A stretch of 64,000 nt of DNA, taken from contig NZ_JAHTIK010000001.1 of assembly GCF_025655475.1 (NCBI RefSeq), forward strand, positions 62,001 to 126,000. Reading direction: 5' to 3'. Below are positions 45,604 through 54,035 of this stretch, piece after piece (the first letter of the stretch is position 1; each line of letters starts with the position of its first letter). Origin of the DNA: Kitasatospora sp. DSM 101779. Its GTDB lineage: Bacteria > Actinomycetota > Actinomycetes > Streptomycetales > Streptomycetaceae. A program made the position numbers and the translations under genes. The notes beneath the pieces are model-generated. The model ran no database searches, was not told where the DNA came from, and worked only from the letters and a program-made list of their open reading frames with translations.

Positions 45604-47222
45604 ACGACCACCAGCACAGCGGGACATCCCTGGCGACGGCACCCGTCGAGCACCGATCGGAGAGCGACACCTGCGTCGGTGCAGCGGCGAGGCTGATCAG
45701 TGCGGTCGACGCCGACCCCTGGGGCGACGTCCGCCCGTCCCTGTACGAGACGGCCCGGGTGTTGTCCGCGGCGCCGTGGCTGCCCGGCGGACAGGCCCGG
45801 CTCGAATACCTGCTGCGCGAGCAGGCCGCCGACGGCAGCTGGGGCGAGGGGCCCGCGCCCTATCGGCTCCTGCCGACGCTGAGCGCCGTCGAGGCCGTCC
45901 TCGCGGTGCTGCAGCAGGAGCCACGGGCCGATGGTGCGGCGGGCCGGCTCGCCGCGGCGGCAGCCAGGGGGCTCGCCGCGCTCGGTCGCCTGCCGTCGGC
46001 CGGGCCGTGGCCGGACACCGCGGCCGCGGAGATCCTCGTCCCCGGCCTGGTCGCCGCCGTCAACGAGCGTCTCGACCGGCCTGCTGTCGCGGGCCTCCCT
46101 CACCTCGGGCCCTGGCACCGCGGCACGCGTCCCGCCGTCCCGCGCGGCTACCACGCCGCGTCGCCCGAAGCGGTCGCCCGCAAGTGCCGGGCCGCCGGCG
46201 GGGTCCCGTTGAAGCTGCACCACACCTTCGAAGGCGTCGCCGGGCACCTCCCGGACGCGCTGCTGCCCGCAGCGGACGGGCTGCTCGGCAGCTCCCCGGC
46301 CGCCACCGCAGCCTGGGCCGCCGCCGCAGGCTCCTCCGGGCAGCGGCAGCGTGCGGTCGACGAGCTCGCCGCAGTGGCGCACCGCTATGGCGGCCTCCTC
46401 CCGGAGGCGGCACCGATCACGGTGTTCGAGCGGCTCTGGGTCGCCGCCGCGCTGGCGCGTTCCGGCCTGGCGTCCTGTGGCCTGCCCACCCTGCGAAAGT
46501 GGGCCGACCACCTCTACGACCCCGAGGGCGTCCGGGGCGCACCCGGGCTGATGGTGGACGCCGACGACACCGCCATGGCCGTCCTCGTCGCGGCCCTGGT
46601 CGACCGGCCCCGCGACCCCGCTCCGCTCGCCGTCTTCGACAACGGTCGCCACTACGACTGCTACATCGGCGAGGACACCGGTTCGCTCACCGCCAACGCG
46701 CACGCCCTCCAGGCCCTGCAGGCCCACCTCAGCCGCCGCCCCGAGGAGGCGCAGACGCACCTGCCGGTGATGCGACGGGTGGCCGATTGGATGACGGAGC
46801 ATCAGCTGCCGCAGGGCCACTGGACGGACAAGTGGCACGCCTCCCCGTACTACGCCACCGAGCGGTGCGTCACCGCGCTGTCCGCTATACCCGGCCCCCG
46901 GGCGCGCCAGGCCCTGCGGGCCGCCGCCGAATGGGTCCTGGCCACCCAGCAGCCGGACGGGTCCTGGGGCATCTGGGGCGGCACCGCCGAGGAGACCGCG
47001 TACGCGGTGAAGATCCTGCTCCGCACGCCGGGGATCGCCGACGGGCGCGCGCTGGACCGCGCCGAGGCCTTCCTGGTCGAGACGGCCCGCACACCCGGCC
47101 ACCGGCACCCCGCCCGCTGGCACGACAAGACCCTGTACGCACCGGAAGCGATGGTCCAGGCCGAGGTCCTCGCCGCCCGCCACCTGCTGCACACCCGCCA
47201 CGAAACGGAGCACCGCCCGTGA
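45600..47222 (+). CDS. Class II diterpene cyclase (labdadienyl/copalyl diphosphate synthase type)
   Basis: The 540-residue protein is of class II terpene cyclase type with beta and gamma domains. The general-acid motif D-x-D-D is DADD at residues 320-323 in GLMVDADDTAMAVLVAAL. QW-like repeats are LLREQAADGSWGEG near the N-terminus and ATQQPDGSWGIWGGTAEETA near residue 450. No class I DDxxD is present, so ionisation of the diphosphate must be done elsewhere. Expected reaction: protonation-initiated cyclisation of GGPP to a labdane-type bicyclic diphosphate. Overlaps: start with the GGPP synthase stop, and stop with the P450 GTG. Confidence 0.92.
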   Translation: MNDHQHSGTSLATAPVEHRSESDTCVGAAARLISAVDADPWGDVRPSLYETARVLSAAPWLPGGQARLEYLLREQAADGSWGEGPAPYRLLPTLSAVEAVLAVLQQEPRADGAAGRLAAAAARGLAALGRLPSAGPWPDTAAAEILVPGLVAAVNERLDRPAVAGLPHLGPWHRGTRPAVPRGYHAASPEAVARKCRAAGGVPLKLHHTFEGVAGHLPDALLPAADGLLGSSPAATAAWAAAAGSSGQRQRAVDELAAVAHRYGGLLPEAAPITVFERLWVAAALARSGLASCGLPTLRKWADHLYDPEGVRGAPGLMVDADDTAMAVLVAALVDRPRDPAPLAVFDNGRHYDCYIGEDTGSLTANAHALQALQAHLSRRPEEAQTHLPVMRRVADWMTEHQLPQGHWTDKWHASPYYATERCVTALSAIPGPRARQALRAAAEWVLATQQPDGSWGIWGGTAEETAYAVKILLRTPGIADGRALDRAEAFLVETARTPGHRHPARWHDKTLYAPEAMVQAEVLAARHLLHTRHETEHRP

Positions 47223-48583
47223 CCGCCGACGCACCGCCCATTCCGCATGCACCGGGGCGCCTGCCCGTCGTCGGACACCTGCTGCCGATGCTCCGGGACC
47301 GGCTGGAGTTCATGCAACGGATTCGCCGCCACGGTGACGTGGTGCAGATCGGGTTCGGCCCGAAGCCGGTGTTCGTCGTCAACTCCCCCGACCTCATCTG
47401 GGAGATACTCACCGCCCAGCACGCGAACTTCGGCAAGGGCCGGCTCTTCGAGAAGCTCCGCCTGTTCGGCGGATCGCCGCTGCCGGTCATCGAGGGCGGA
47501 CCGCGGCACCTGAAACGCCGCCGCCTGGTGCAGCCGGCCTTCCACCGCGAGCGCATCAACTCCTACATCGACCGGATGATCACCACCGCGGAGACCGCCC
47601 TCGGGACCTGGGAACACGGGGCACGACTCGACGTGCAGCACGAGGTGCAGCTCATGACCCAGGGCGTCGTCCTGTCGGCGCTGCTCTCCTCCGACCTCGA
47701 CCGCGCTCCGGCGCAAGCCGTCATGAACGGCGTCGACACCCTCTTCCAGGCCGCCATCCGGCGCGCCGTCACGCCGGTCTCCGGCTGGGAGAAGCTCCCC
47801 CTCCCCGGCAAGCGCAAGGTCCGGGCCGCAAATGAGCTGCTGCGCGGGACGGTCAGCGACATCGTCACCGCTCACCGCGCGGACCCCGAACGCCCCGACG
47901 ACCTCGTCTCCCTGCTCCTCGACGCCCGCGACGAGGACGGCCGGCCGCTGGACGAGGAGGAGATCCTGTCCGAGATCACCGGCCTGCTGGCCGCGGGCAC
48001 CGAGACCACCGCGGTCACCATGGCGTGGCTCTTCCACGAACTGGGCCGCAACCCCCGCCTGGAAGAACGGCTGCACCAGGAGGTGGACACCGTGCTCGCC
48101 GGCGGCCGGCTCACCGCGGAGCACCTCCCCCAGCTGGTTCTCACCCGCAGACTCGTCACCGAGACCCTGCGCCTGCACAACCCCGCCTGGATCGTGACCC
48201 GCCGAGCCAACGTGCAGGTGCGGCTCGGCAGCGCGCACCTGCCCGCCGGCGCCGACCTGGTGTGGAGCCCGTACGCGCTCCACCGGGACCCCGAGCTGTA
48301 CTCCGACCCGCTGCGGTTCGACCCGGACCGCTGGCTTCCCGAGCGACCGCAGCCCCGCAGGGGCGCGTACATCCCGTTCGGCGCGGGAAATCGCATGTGC
48401 ATCGGCGACGGCTTCACCTGGGCGGAGACCACGGTCCTGACCGCCCTCATCGCCTCCCGCTGGACGCTGCGGCACGCACCCGGCACCACCGTCCGGCCCG
48501 TCCCCGCCATCACCGTCCACCCCTCCTCCCTCCACATGATCGCCGAGACCCGAGGACAGGCAGCGGCACGGACGGCAGCATGA
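47219..48583 (+). CDS. Cytochrome P450 of the diterpene cluster
   Basis: The 454-residue P450 starts at GTG 47219 (ATGA-like overlap with the cyclase stop). I-helix LAAGTETTAVTMAWLFHELG has the acid/alcohol pair. The K-helix ExxR is in RRLVTETLRLHNPAW. The haem loop is PFGAGNRMCIGDGFTWAE with its Cys. The overall type is the CYP4/CYP102-like bacterial kind, not the short soluble Streptomyces kind. Expected role: regiospecific hydroxylation of the diterpene scaffold. It lies third in the operon, the place of cldC in the cyslabdan cluster. Confidence 0.92.
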   Translation: MTADAPPIPHAPGRLPVVGHLLPMLRDRLEFMQRIRRHGDVVQIGFGPKPVFVVNSPDLIWEILTAQHANFGKGRLFEKLRLFGGSPLPVIEGGPRHLKRRRLVQPAFHRERINSYIDRMITTAETALGTWEHGARLDVQHEVQLMTQGVVLSALLSSDLDRAPAQAVMNGVDTLFQAAIRRAVTPVSGWEKLPLPGKRKVRAANELLRGTVSDIVTAHRADPERPDDLVSLLLDARDEDGRPLDEEEILSEITGLLAAGTETTAVTMAWLFHELGRNPRLEERLHQEVDTVLAGGRLTAEHLPQLVLTRRLVTETLRLHNPAWIVTRRANVQVRLGSAHLPAGADLVWSPYALHRDPELYSDPLRFDPDRWLPERPQPRRGAYIPFGAGNRMCIGDGFTWAETTVLTALIASRWTLRHAPGTTVRPVPAITVHPSSLHMIAETRGQAAARTAA

Positions 48584-49545
48584 CCACCACCGACCAGGCG
48601 GGCATCGCCGCCCTGCCCATGCCCGACCTCTCCCGTACCTTCCCCGGCCCCTTCCCGACCAGCCCGCACGCGGAAGACATCCAGGCGCACCTGGGACAAT
48701 GGCTCGACCGGTTCCCGCTCCTCAGCCGGCCCGAGGCGCGGCACATCCTCTGCGACATCGTGGCGCACGGGGTCGCCAGGACCTTTCCCACCGCCGAGGC
48801 GGACGGCCTGTTCCTGTGCGCGGACCTCTTCCTGTGGCTCACCGCATTCGACGACACCTACGGCGAAGCGGCGGCGGCAGGCAGCCCGGCCCGACTGGCA
48901 CGCCGGATCCAGGGATGCGTTCACCTCCTCGGCGGCGGCGAAGTTCCCGGCGACGCTGGGGCGTTCGACGAAGCGCTCCATGACCTCCTCGTGAGGCTGC
49001 GCACCCGGGCCACGGCCGCCCAGTACCTGCGGATCACCGGCTGTCTGAGGGACGCCCTCTTCGGCATCCTCTGGGAGGCGCACCAGCTGGCCGACCCCGG
49101 TCACGTCAGCATGCAGGACTACCGCATGATGCGCCCGCACACCGTACTCGTGCGGACCCTCATCGCCGCTACCGAAGTCGTCCTGCGGTACGAACTGCCG
49201 GAAGAGGCACGAAGGTCCCGGGCGGTGCAACAACTGGAGGCGGCCGTCGCCGACCTCGCCGGCGTGCTGAACGACCTCGGCTCCTACGCGCGGGAATCCG
49301 CCAAGGGCGTCCCCGACTCTCTGAACCTCATCTCGCTGCTCACCAGAGACCAGCACTGCGACATCCCTACCGCCTACGCTGCTGCTTCCCGCCTGGGGGA
49401 AGAGCACGCCACAACGGCTCGCCGCGGGATCCACGCACTCGCGGCCGGCGACTCGGCCGTGTTGGCGCAGCATGCCCGCGCCTTGGAATCCATCGCCTGC
49501 TCCTACGTCTGGCACATCGGCCACGCCCGGTACAAGGCGGTCTGA
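48580..49545 (+). CDS. Class I diterpene synthase
   Basis: The 321-residue terpenoid synthase has the Asp-rich motif AFDDTYGEA (D91, D92) and a canonical NSE triad NDLGSYARE (N231, S235, E239). KGVPDSLNLISLL follows, and YVWHIGHARYKAV ends the protein where the usual R-Y region lies. It would ionise the bicyclic diphosphate made by the class II enzyme to give a labdatriene or similar hydrocarbon. ATG 48580 overlaps the P450 stop, and a perfect hairpin closes the operon directly after its stop. Confidence 0.92.
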   Translation: MTTTDQAGIAALPMPDLSRTFPGPFPTSPHAEDIQAHLGQWLDRFPLLSRPEARHILCDIVAHGVARTFPTAEADGLFLCADLFLWLTAFDDTYGEAAAAGSPARLARRIQGCVHLLGGGEVPGDAGAFDEALHDLLVRLRTRATAAQYLRITGCLRDALFGILWEAHQLADPGHVSMQDYRMMRPHTVLVRTLIAATEVVLRYELPEEARRSRAVQQLEAAVADLAGVLNDLGSYARESAKGVPDSLNLISLLTRDQHCDIPTAYAAASRLGEEHATTARRGIHALAAGDSAVLAQHARALESIACSYVWHIGHARYKAV

Positions 49546-49568
49546 GTGGCTGGTTCGTGCCAGCCACT
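49545..49568 (+). terminator. Terminator of the diterpene operon
   Basis: Perfect 9-bp stem AGTGGCTGG / CCAGCCACT with loop TTCGTG, beginning in the last base of the terpene synthase stop codon. Confidence 0.75.
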
Positions 49569-49774
49569 CCGGCCGGCCCGGCTCCCGGTATGTGGGAGCC
49601 CGACCGGACCGGTTCAGCGGGTGGGCGGTTCGGGAGACCAGGCGCCGGTGGGGTCGTCTCCCCCGTCGTCAGGGCCGGTGGCCAGCGGTGTGGGCTGCTC
49701 GGGTCGGCGGGGCCGGGCGAGCAGGCCGAGCAGGACGGCGGCGGGGCTGCGGCGCGGGCAAACCGGCACCAGGA

Positions 49775-49817
49775 ACCGGGATGGCTTGGCCCCGCGGCGG
49801 GGCCAAGCTATCCCGGT
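49775..49817. other. Long 20-bp hairpin in the intergenic region
   Basis: ACCGGGATGGCTTGGCCCCG pairs with CGGGGCCAAGCTATCCCGGT across a 3-base loop; only one G-U position breaks the pairing. It lies in the 370-base gap between the terpene synthase and the 49917 lipoprotein. It may be a second terminator, a transcript stabiliser or a mobile palindromic repeat. The rest of the gap (49569-49916) holds no supported gene. Confidence 0.65.
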
Positions 49818-49916
49818 ATGGGCGCTGCGCTTCGGCGGGCGATTGTGCATTGCCCCGCCTGGACGTAGGGCTCGGTGGCACAATGAGATGTTCATGGTCA
49901 GGCGCCTGTCGGGGGG

Positions 49917-50570
49917 GTGTCGTTGCCTGGCAACAAGCGGCGTATCGTCATACGTGTACGGGGAGCGGTTCTGGCCGCCGTGATCGTCTCGACAGCCGGG
50001 GCGGTCGCCGGCTGTGACCGGCCGGAAGGGGCGGTGGCGGTCGCGGAGGGGACGAGATCGCCGGGGTGGGTGGAAGTCGTGCCCGAGTGTGCACCCGCGC
50101 AGCTGAACTGGACGCTCCGTGTCGTCGCCGAGGCGCCGAAGGGTACGGACGAGCCACCCCGGTCCCGGCTCACCGCCACCAATACCGGCCCCGGCCAGTG
50201 CGTCTTCGACGGATACCCGTGGTTCCGGGTGCACATCGGGAAGGCCGAAGAGGCGGTCGCCGTCCCCGGACGGCAGACGCCTTCGCGGCACACCGTCCCG
50301 CCGGGTGCCTCGGTGAGCACCGACCTGTTCTACTCGGTGACTCCGGGCACCAGCGGTCGGTGCTTCATGCCGGCCGACGCCTCGCCACAGGCACAGGTGA
50401 TCCCGCCGCACGCCGCGGCCGACGCGTCGGCTTCCGCCCCGCAGTTGATGGACCGCCAGGGGAACGCCGTCCCGCTCGCCGTGTGCGGCGAGGACATCTG
50501 GATGGCCGCCCCCGTCCTCGTCCGACTCCCGCGCGACAAGGCTCGCGTCGACGATGTCCCCGGCCGCTGA
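49917..50570 (+). CDS. Lipoprotein with DUF4232-like domain
   Basis: The 217-residue protein starts with a basic N-terminus and a lipobox (STAGAVAGC, Cys about residue 33), so it is exported and lipidated. The mature part resembles DUF4232: LTATNTGPGQCVFDGYPWFR, then SRHTVPPGASVSTDLFYSVT and a paired Cys region (GRCF, AVCGEDIWMAA). Such proteins are common and uncharacterised in Streptomyces. GTG 49917 is chosen because it gives a complete signal; ribosome-binding sequence is only a run of G. Function unknown. Confidence 0.75.
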   Translation: MSLPGNKRRIVIRVRGAVLAAVIVSTAGAVAGCDRPEGAVAVAEGTRSPGWVEVVPECAPAQLNWTLRVVAEAPKGTDEPPRSRLTATNTGPGQCVFDGYPWFRVHIGKAEEAVAVPGRQTPSRHTVPPGASVSTDLFYSVTPGTSGRCFMPADASPQAQVIPPHAAADASASAPQLMDRQGNAVPLAVCGEDIWMAAPVLVRLPRDKARVDDVPGR

Positions 50571-50701
50571 TCAACACGCCGTACGAGATGGGCGTCCGCG
50601 GTGACGTTCGCCACTTCCAGCAGTGCAGTGCACCGCCACCAGCCAGCGGACCTGTCCGAACGAGAACCAGGCGCAGCGCCACACTCCGCCCGCCGGTCCG
50701 C

Positions 50702-51277
50702 TCACGCCGCGACGGGTGACGGGGCGCGGAGCGGCGCCAGTGCGGTGCTCCAGGCGATGACCTGATCGAGCATTGTGTTCAGGGCGAGCTGGTTGTAGTC
50801 GCCGGGCTTGAAGACGTGGTAGTTCTCGAACTCGGTGATCAGGGACAGCGCGACCTGCTGGCGCACGTCGGCCATCTGGAGCTCGCCGGCGACCAGGCGC
50901 AGCTGTTCGACCGCGCGGACGCCACCGACGGCGCCGTAGGACACGTAGCCGACCGCCTTGTTGTTCCACTCGGCGTAGAGGAAGTCGAGCGCGTTCTTCA
51001 GTACGGCGGGAATGCCGTGGTTGTACTCCGGCGTCACGATGACGAATCCGTCGAACGACGCGATCTCGTCCGCCCACTGCCGGGTGTGCTCGTTCTGGTA
51101 CCGGCCGAGCGACGGTGGCATGGGCTCGTCGAGGTGCGGCAACGGGTGGTCGCGGAGATCGATGAGCTCGAACTCGGCGTCGGTACGGCGCGACGCGATG
51201 TCGAGCACCCACTTGGCGACCTGTTCGCCGTTGCGGTTGGGGCGGGTGCTGCCGAGGATGATGCCGATCTTGAGCAT
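50702..51277 (-). CDS. NADPH-dependent FMN reductase family protein
   Basis: The 191-residue flavodoxin-like reductase starts at ATG 51277 after GGAAGG. FMN phosphate loop GSTRPNRNG (residues 9-17). VIVTPEYNHGIPAVLKNALD contains the conserved P-E-Y-N flavin-contact motif, and YVSYGAVGGVRAVEQLR follows. The C-terminus is typical for the SsuE/ArsH/azoreductase-like group. It reduces FMN or quinones with NAD(P)H. It is divergent from a MarR regulator with a palindrome between, so redox- or xenobiotic-induced expression is likely. Confidence 0.9.
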   Translation of the reverse strand: MLKIGIILGSTRPNRNGEQVAKWVLDIASRRTDAEFELIDLRDHPLPHLDEPMPPSLGRYQNEHTRQWADEIASFDGFVIVTPEYNHGIPAVLKNALDFLYAEWNNKAVGYVSYGAVGGVRAVEQLRLVAGELQMADVRQQVALSLITEFENYHVFKPGDYNQLALNTMLDQVIAWSTALAPLRAPSPVAA

Positions 51278-51344
51278 GACGGGGGGCCTTCCTCGTTCGC
51301 GGTGCCTGGCATGATTGGCACCTGCGGAGTTTGCGCTGCCCGGC

Positions 51345-51369
51345 AGATCGTCTGCAGAGCAGACAATCT
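51345..51369. promoter_or_regulatory. MarR-type palindromic operator
   Basis: AGATCGTCTGC, then AGA, then GCAGACAATCT: an 11-bp inverted repeat with one mismatch in the 126-base divergent intergenic region. It is placed to control both the FMN reductase and the MarR gene. Confidence 0.7.
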
Positions 51370-51403
51370 CACCAACAGCGGGCCGGTGCGTATCATTCCT
51401 GGT

Positions 51404-51958
51404 ATGGGCAGCGAGACGCAGACCGCGCCGGCAGCCGGGTGTGCCGACCTCACGGGGGACTTCGGCTTCTCGCTCATGGCGGTGGCACACGCCTACCGGA
51501 CCGCCGTCTCGTCGGTGCTCGCCCGCGTCCCCCGGGGCGCCCGCGGCTTTCAGACGCTCGCGGCCGTGGTCGAGGGCGACGGGCCGAACCAGATCGCGCT
51601 GGCCGGCTACCTGCGCATCGACCGCACGGTGATGACCTACCTGCTCGACGACCTCGTGGCGGCGGGCCTGGTGGAACGCCGGCTCGACCCTGCCGACCGC
51701 CGCCGGCGCAAGATCGTCGCAACCCGCCGGGGCGTCGAAACCCTCCGTGACCTGCAGCGGCAGGTGAGCGCGGCCGAGGACGAGTTGCTCTCCGTCATCG
51801 ACGAGGACGAGCGCGAGGTGTTCCGGGCCCTGCTCGCCCGGCTCGCCCGCACCGTCGCGGAGGGCGAACCGGGCGGCCCGTCCTGCGAGGTCGACTCGTG
51901 CGACGCCGACGCCGACTCCTGCGACGCCACCCTCAGCCCAGGGCGCGGTCCAGGCTGA
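51404..51958 (+). CDS. MarR-family transcriptional regulator
   Basis: The 184-residue regulator from ATG 51404 has the MarR winged helix: [20 protein letters not shown], then [20 protein letters not shown] (recognition helix), [20 protein letters not shown] (wing with the D-x-R signature) and the C-terminal dimer helix [11 protein letters not shown]. The tail [20 protein letters not shown] has three Cys and many Asp residues, which could be a redox or metal sensor; this is unusual. Probably represses the divergent FMN reductase through the shared palindrome. The 3' end overlaps the end of a convergent pseudogene. Confidence 0.88.
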   Translation: MGSETQTAPAAGCADLTGDFGFSLMAVAHAYRTAVSSVLARVPRGARGFQTLAAVVEGDGPNQIALAGYLRIDRTVMTYLLDDLVAAGLVERRLDPADRRRRKIVATRRGVETLRDLQRQVSAAEDELLSVIDEDEREVFRALLARLARTVAEGEPGGPSCEVDSCDADADSCDATLSPGRGPG

Positions 51959-52660
51959 AGGCGGCGCTGATCAGCCAGAGATGGGTGAACGCCTGGGGGA
52001 AGTTGCCGAGCTGTTCGCCTGTCCGGCTGATCTCCTCGGCGAACAGGCCGGCGTGGTTGACATACGTTGAGCATCTTGTCGAAGGCCAGCCGGGCCTCCT
52101 CCAGCCGGCCCGCCCGGGCCAGCGCCTCGACGTGACAGAAGGAGCAGATCGAGAACGCGCCCTCGGAGCCCCGGAGGCCGTCCGGACCGGCCTCCGGGTC
52201 GTAGCGGTACACCAGGGAGTCGTAGACCAGATCCGGGGTGAGCACATCCAGGGCGGAGAGCCACTTGGGGTCGGTGGGCGAGATGAACTTGGCCGTCGGC
52301 ATCATCGGCAGGGACGCGTCGAGGACCTTGTCGTCCAGCCCCTGGACGAACGCGCCGCGGTCGGCCGACCAGCCGCGGGCCATGATCTGTCGGTAGAGCG
52401 CGTCGCGGGGCTGCCGCCAGCGGGGCAGGTCGGCGGGGAGCCCGCGCCGGTTCGCGATCCGGGCCGCCCGTTCCAGCGCGACCCAGCACATCAGCCGCCA
52501 GCGGCCGCTGCTGATCGGCTGCCCCACCTACCAGTCGATGGTGCCGTCGGTGGCGACGAGCGCGGCGGTGCGGAGATCGCCGATCAGGCCGTGCTCGGAG
52601 CTCGGCAGATACCGGGAACCGCTCAGCTGCCCGAATCCGCCCCTGCGTCCTCCGTCATGG
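51933..52660 (-). pseudogene. GH15 gene with large internal deletion
   Basis: The minus strand begins near 52660 (MTEDAGADS) and, after a shift, reads [20 protein letters not shown] and ATDGTIDW, the N-terminus of a GH15 protein. It then meets TAG and jumps to RWRLMCWVALERAARIANRR, which corresponds to about residue 430 of the GH15 protein at 27133. It continues [40 protein letters not shown] and, after another shift, [20 protein letters not shown] to the stop at 51933. About 380 residues, including the catalytic core, are gone. Confidence 0.82.
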
Positions 52661-52842
52661 CGGCCTCCTCACCGGGTGGTGCGGGGCATCGAGCCGAACC
52701 TCTCGATTCATGCTAGATCGCGGCATATCGGAGCGCTGGGCGGCGGAAGACGAAGTGGACGTCGCCCCCTCCGGCCTCCGTCTGCGTGTCTGAACCACCG
52801 TGGTCATCATGGAACTGGGCCGACGGGCTGGAGGGATGCGCG

Positions 52843-53787
52843 ATGGAGCTGTTCCCGCCGATGCCGCTCGCCGAATGGCGGGACACGAAGGAGACGCTGC
52901 ACCGCTTCACGCAGGTCGTGGGCAAGATCCGCCTTGCGGCGAGCGTGCGGCGTAACCACTGGTGGAACGTCCCCTTCCACCTCACCGGGCGCGGGATCAC
53001 CACGCGGCCCATGGGACAGGTCGACGGCAACCCGATCTTCACCATCGACTTCGACTTCGTCGACCACCGGCTGGTCGTCGCGACGGCGGACGGCAGGACG
53101 GAGTCCTTCCCCCTCCCCGGCCAGTCCGTCGCCTCGTTCTACCGGCAGACCCGGGAGACGCTGGCAGCGTTGGGCGTCCGGGTGGAGATCCGGATTCCCC
53201 GGCCCTATCGGCTGGCCGACTCCGACCGGCCGTTCGCCGAGGACCTCGAACACGCTACCTACGATCCCGCCTGGGCGAATCGCTACTGGCAGGTGCTCAG
53301 CCAGGTCGGGCTGGTGCTGGAGGAGTTCGCGGCGCGTTTCTCGGGCAAGGTCAGCCCTGTCCACCTCTTCTGGCACTCACTCGACATCGCCCACACCCGG
53401 TTCTCCGGACACACCCTCGACCAGCCGGCGCAGGTAGACCCGGTGACCCGCGAGGCATACTCCCGGGAACTGATCAGCTTCGGATTCTGGTTCGGCGACG
53501 CCGATCTGGGCGAACCGGCCTTCTACTCCTACACGACTCCCGAGCCCCCGCAGCTGGCCGAGGACCCGCTCACACCCGCGTCCGCACAGTGGATCGTGCT
53601 CAACGACAGCCACCTGGCGGTCCTGCGCTACGACGCGGCCCGTGCCGAGGCCGATCCGAGAGCGGCCGTACTCGCTTTCTATGAGAGCGCCTACCAAGCC
53701 GGAGCCGTCCGTGCCGGCTGGGACGTCGGCCGACTGGCCTGTCCGGGTGGGATCACGGACCCGCGCCTGCCGGCCCCGCCGCTCTGA
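52843..53787 (+). CDS. DUF5996 family protein
   Basis: The 314-residue protein from ATG 52843 (GGAGGG about 9 bases upstream) matches the DUF5996 family: PPMPLAEWRDTKETLHRFTQ, VVGKIRLAASVRRNHWWNVP, HLTGRGITTRPM, VHLFWHSLDIAHTRFSG and FGFWFGDADLGEPAFYSYTT with acidic and aromatic residues. Function unknown; cytoplasmic. No signal peptide or membrane segment. It stands alone on the plus strand. Confidence 0.85.
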   Translation: MELFPPMPLAEWRDTKETLHRFTQVVGKIRLAASVRRNHWWNVPFHLTGRGITTRPMGQVDGNPIFTIDFDFVDHRLVVATADGRTESFPLPGQSVASFYRQTRETLAALGVRVEIRIPRPYRLADSDRPFAEDLEHATYDPAWANRYWQVLSQVGLVLEEFAARFSGKVSPVHLFWHSLDIAHTRFSGHTLDQPAQVDPVTREAYSRELISFGFWFGDADLGEPAFYSYTTPEPPQLAEDPLTPASAQWIVLNDSHLAVLRYDAARAEADPRAAVLAFYESAYQAGAVRAGWDVGRLACPGGITDPRLPAPPL

Positions 53788-53817
53788 GCACGTCACTGCA
53801 GCTGCAACGCCGGTCGG

Positions 53818-53900
53818 TGGCCGACCTGGCGACGGAGGAGGCCGTGGCGGTGAAGCTCGGCGGGGTCTGCCAGGTCATCGTGATGGCGGGCTGCGCGCCG
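53818..53900 (-). pseudogene. Fragment of a DNRLRE-type domain matching the beta-helix gene
   Basis: The minus strand encodes ITMTWQTPPSFTATASSVAR, then SAT. The DNA closely matches 57374-57456 inside the beta-helix protein gene, which encodes MTWQKRPSFTATTSSVAKSA. It is therefore a leftover of a second copy of that gene or domain, separated from it by the GH95 gene. Confidence 0.65.
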
Positions 53901-54035
53901 GTGGCGTTCTGGGCCCGCGTTGGATGACTATCGGCCAGTCGGCCGGTGCCGTTGACCGGCCGCCACCTGGCCATCCTGTGATGCCGGAGCCCGCGGCGGC
54001 GAGTCGGATCGCCGCCGCTCATGTGTCCAGGGCCG

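Noticed and set aside
45126..47252. Minus-strand open frame of 708 codons
   Set aside because: Opposite the class II cyclase, whose DADD motif and QW repeats prove the plus strand to be coding.
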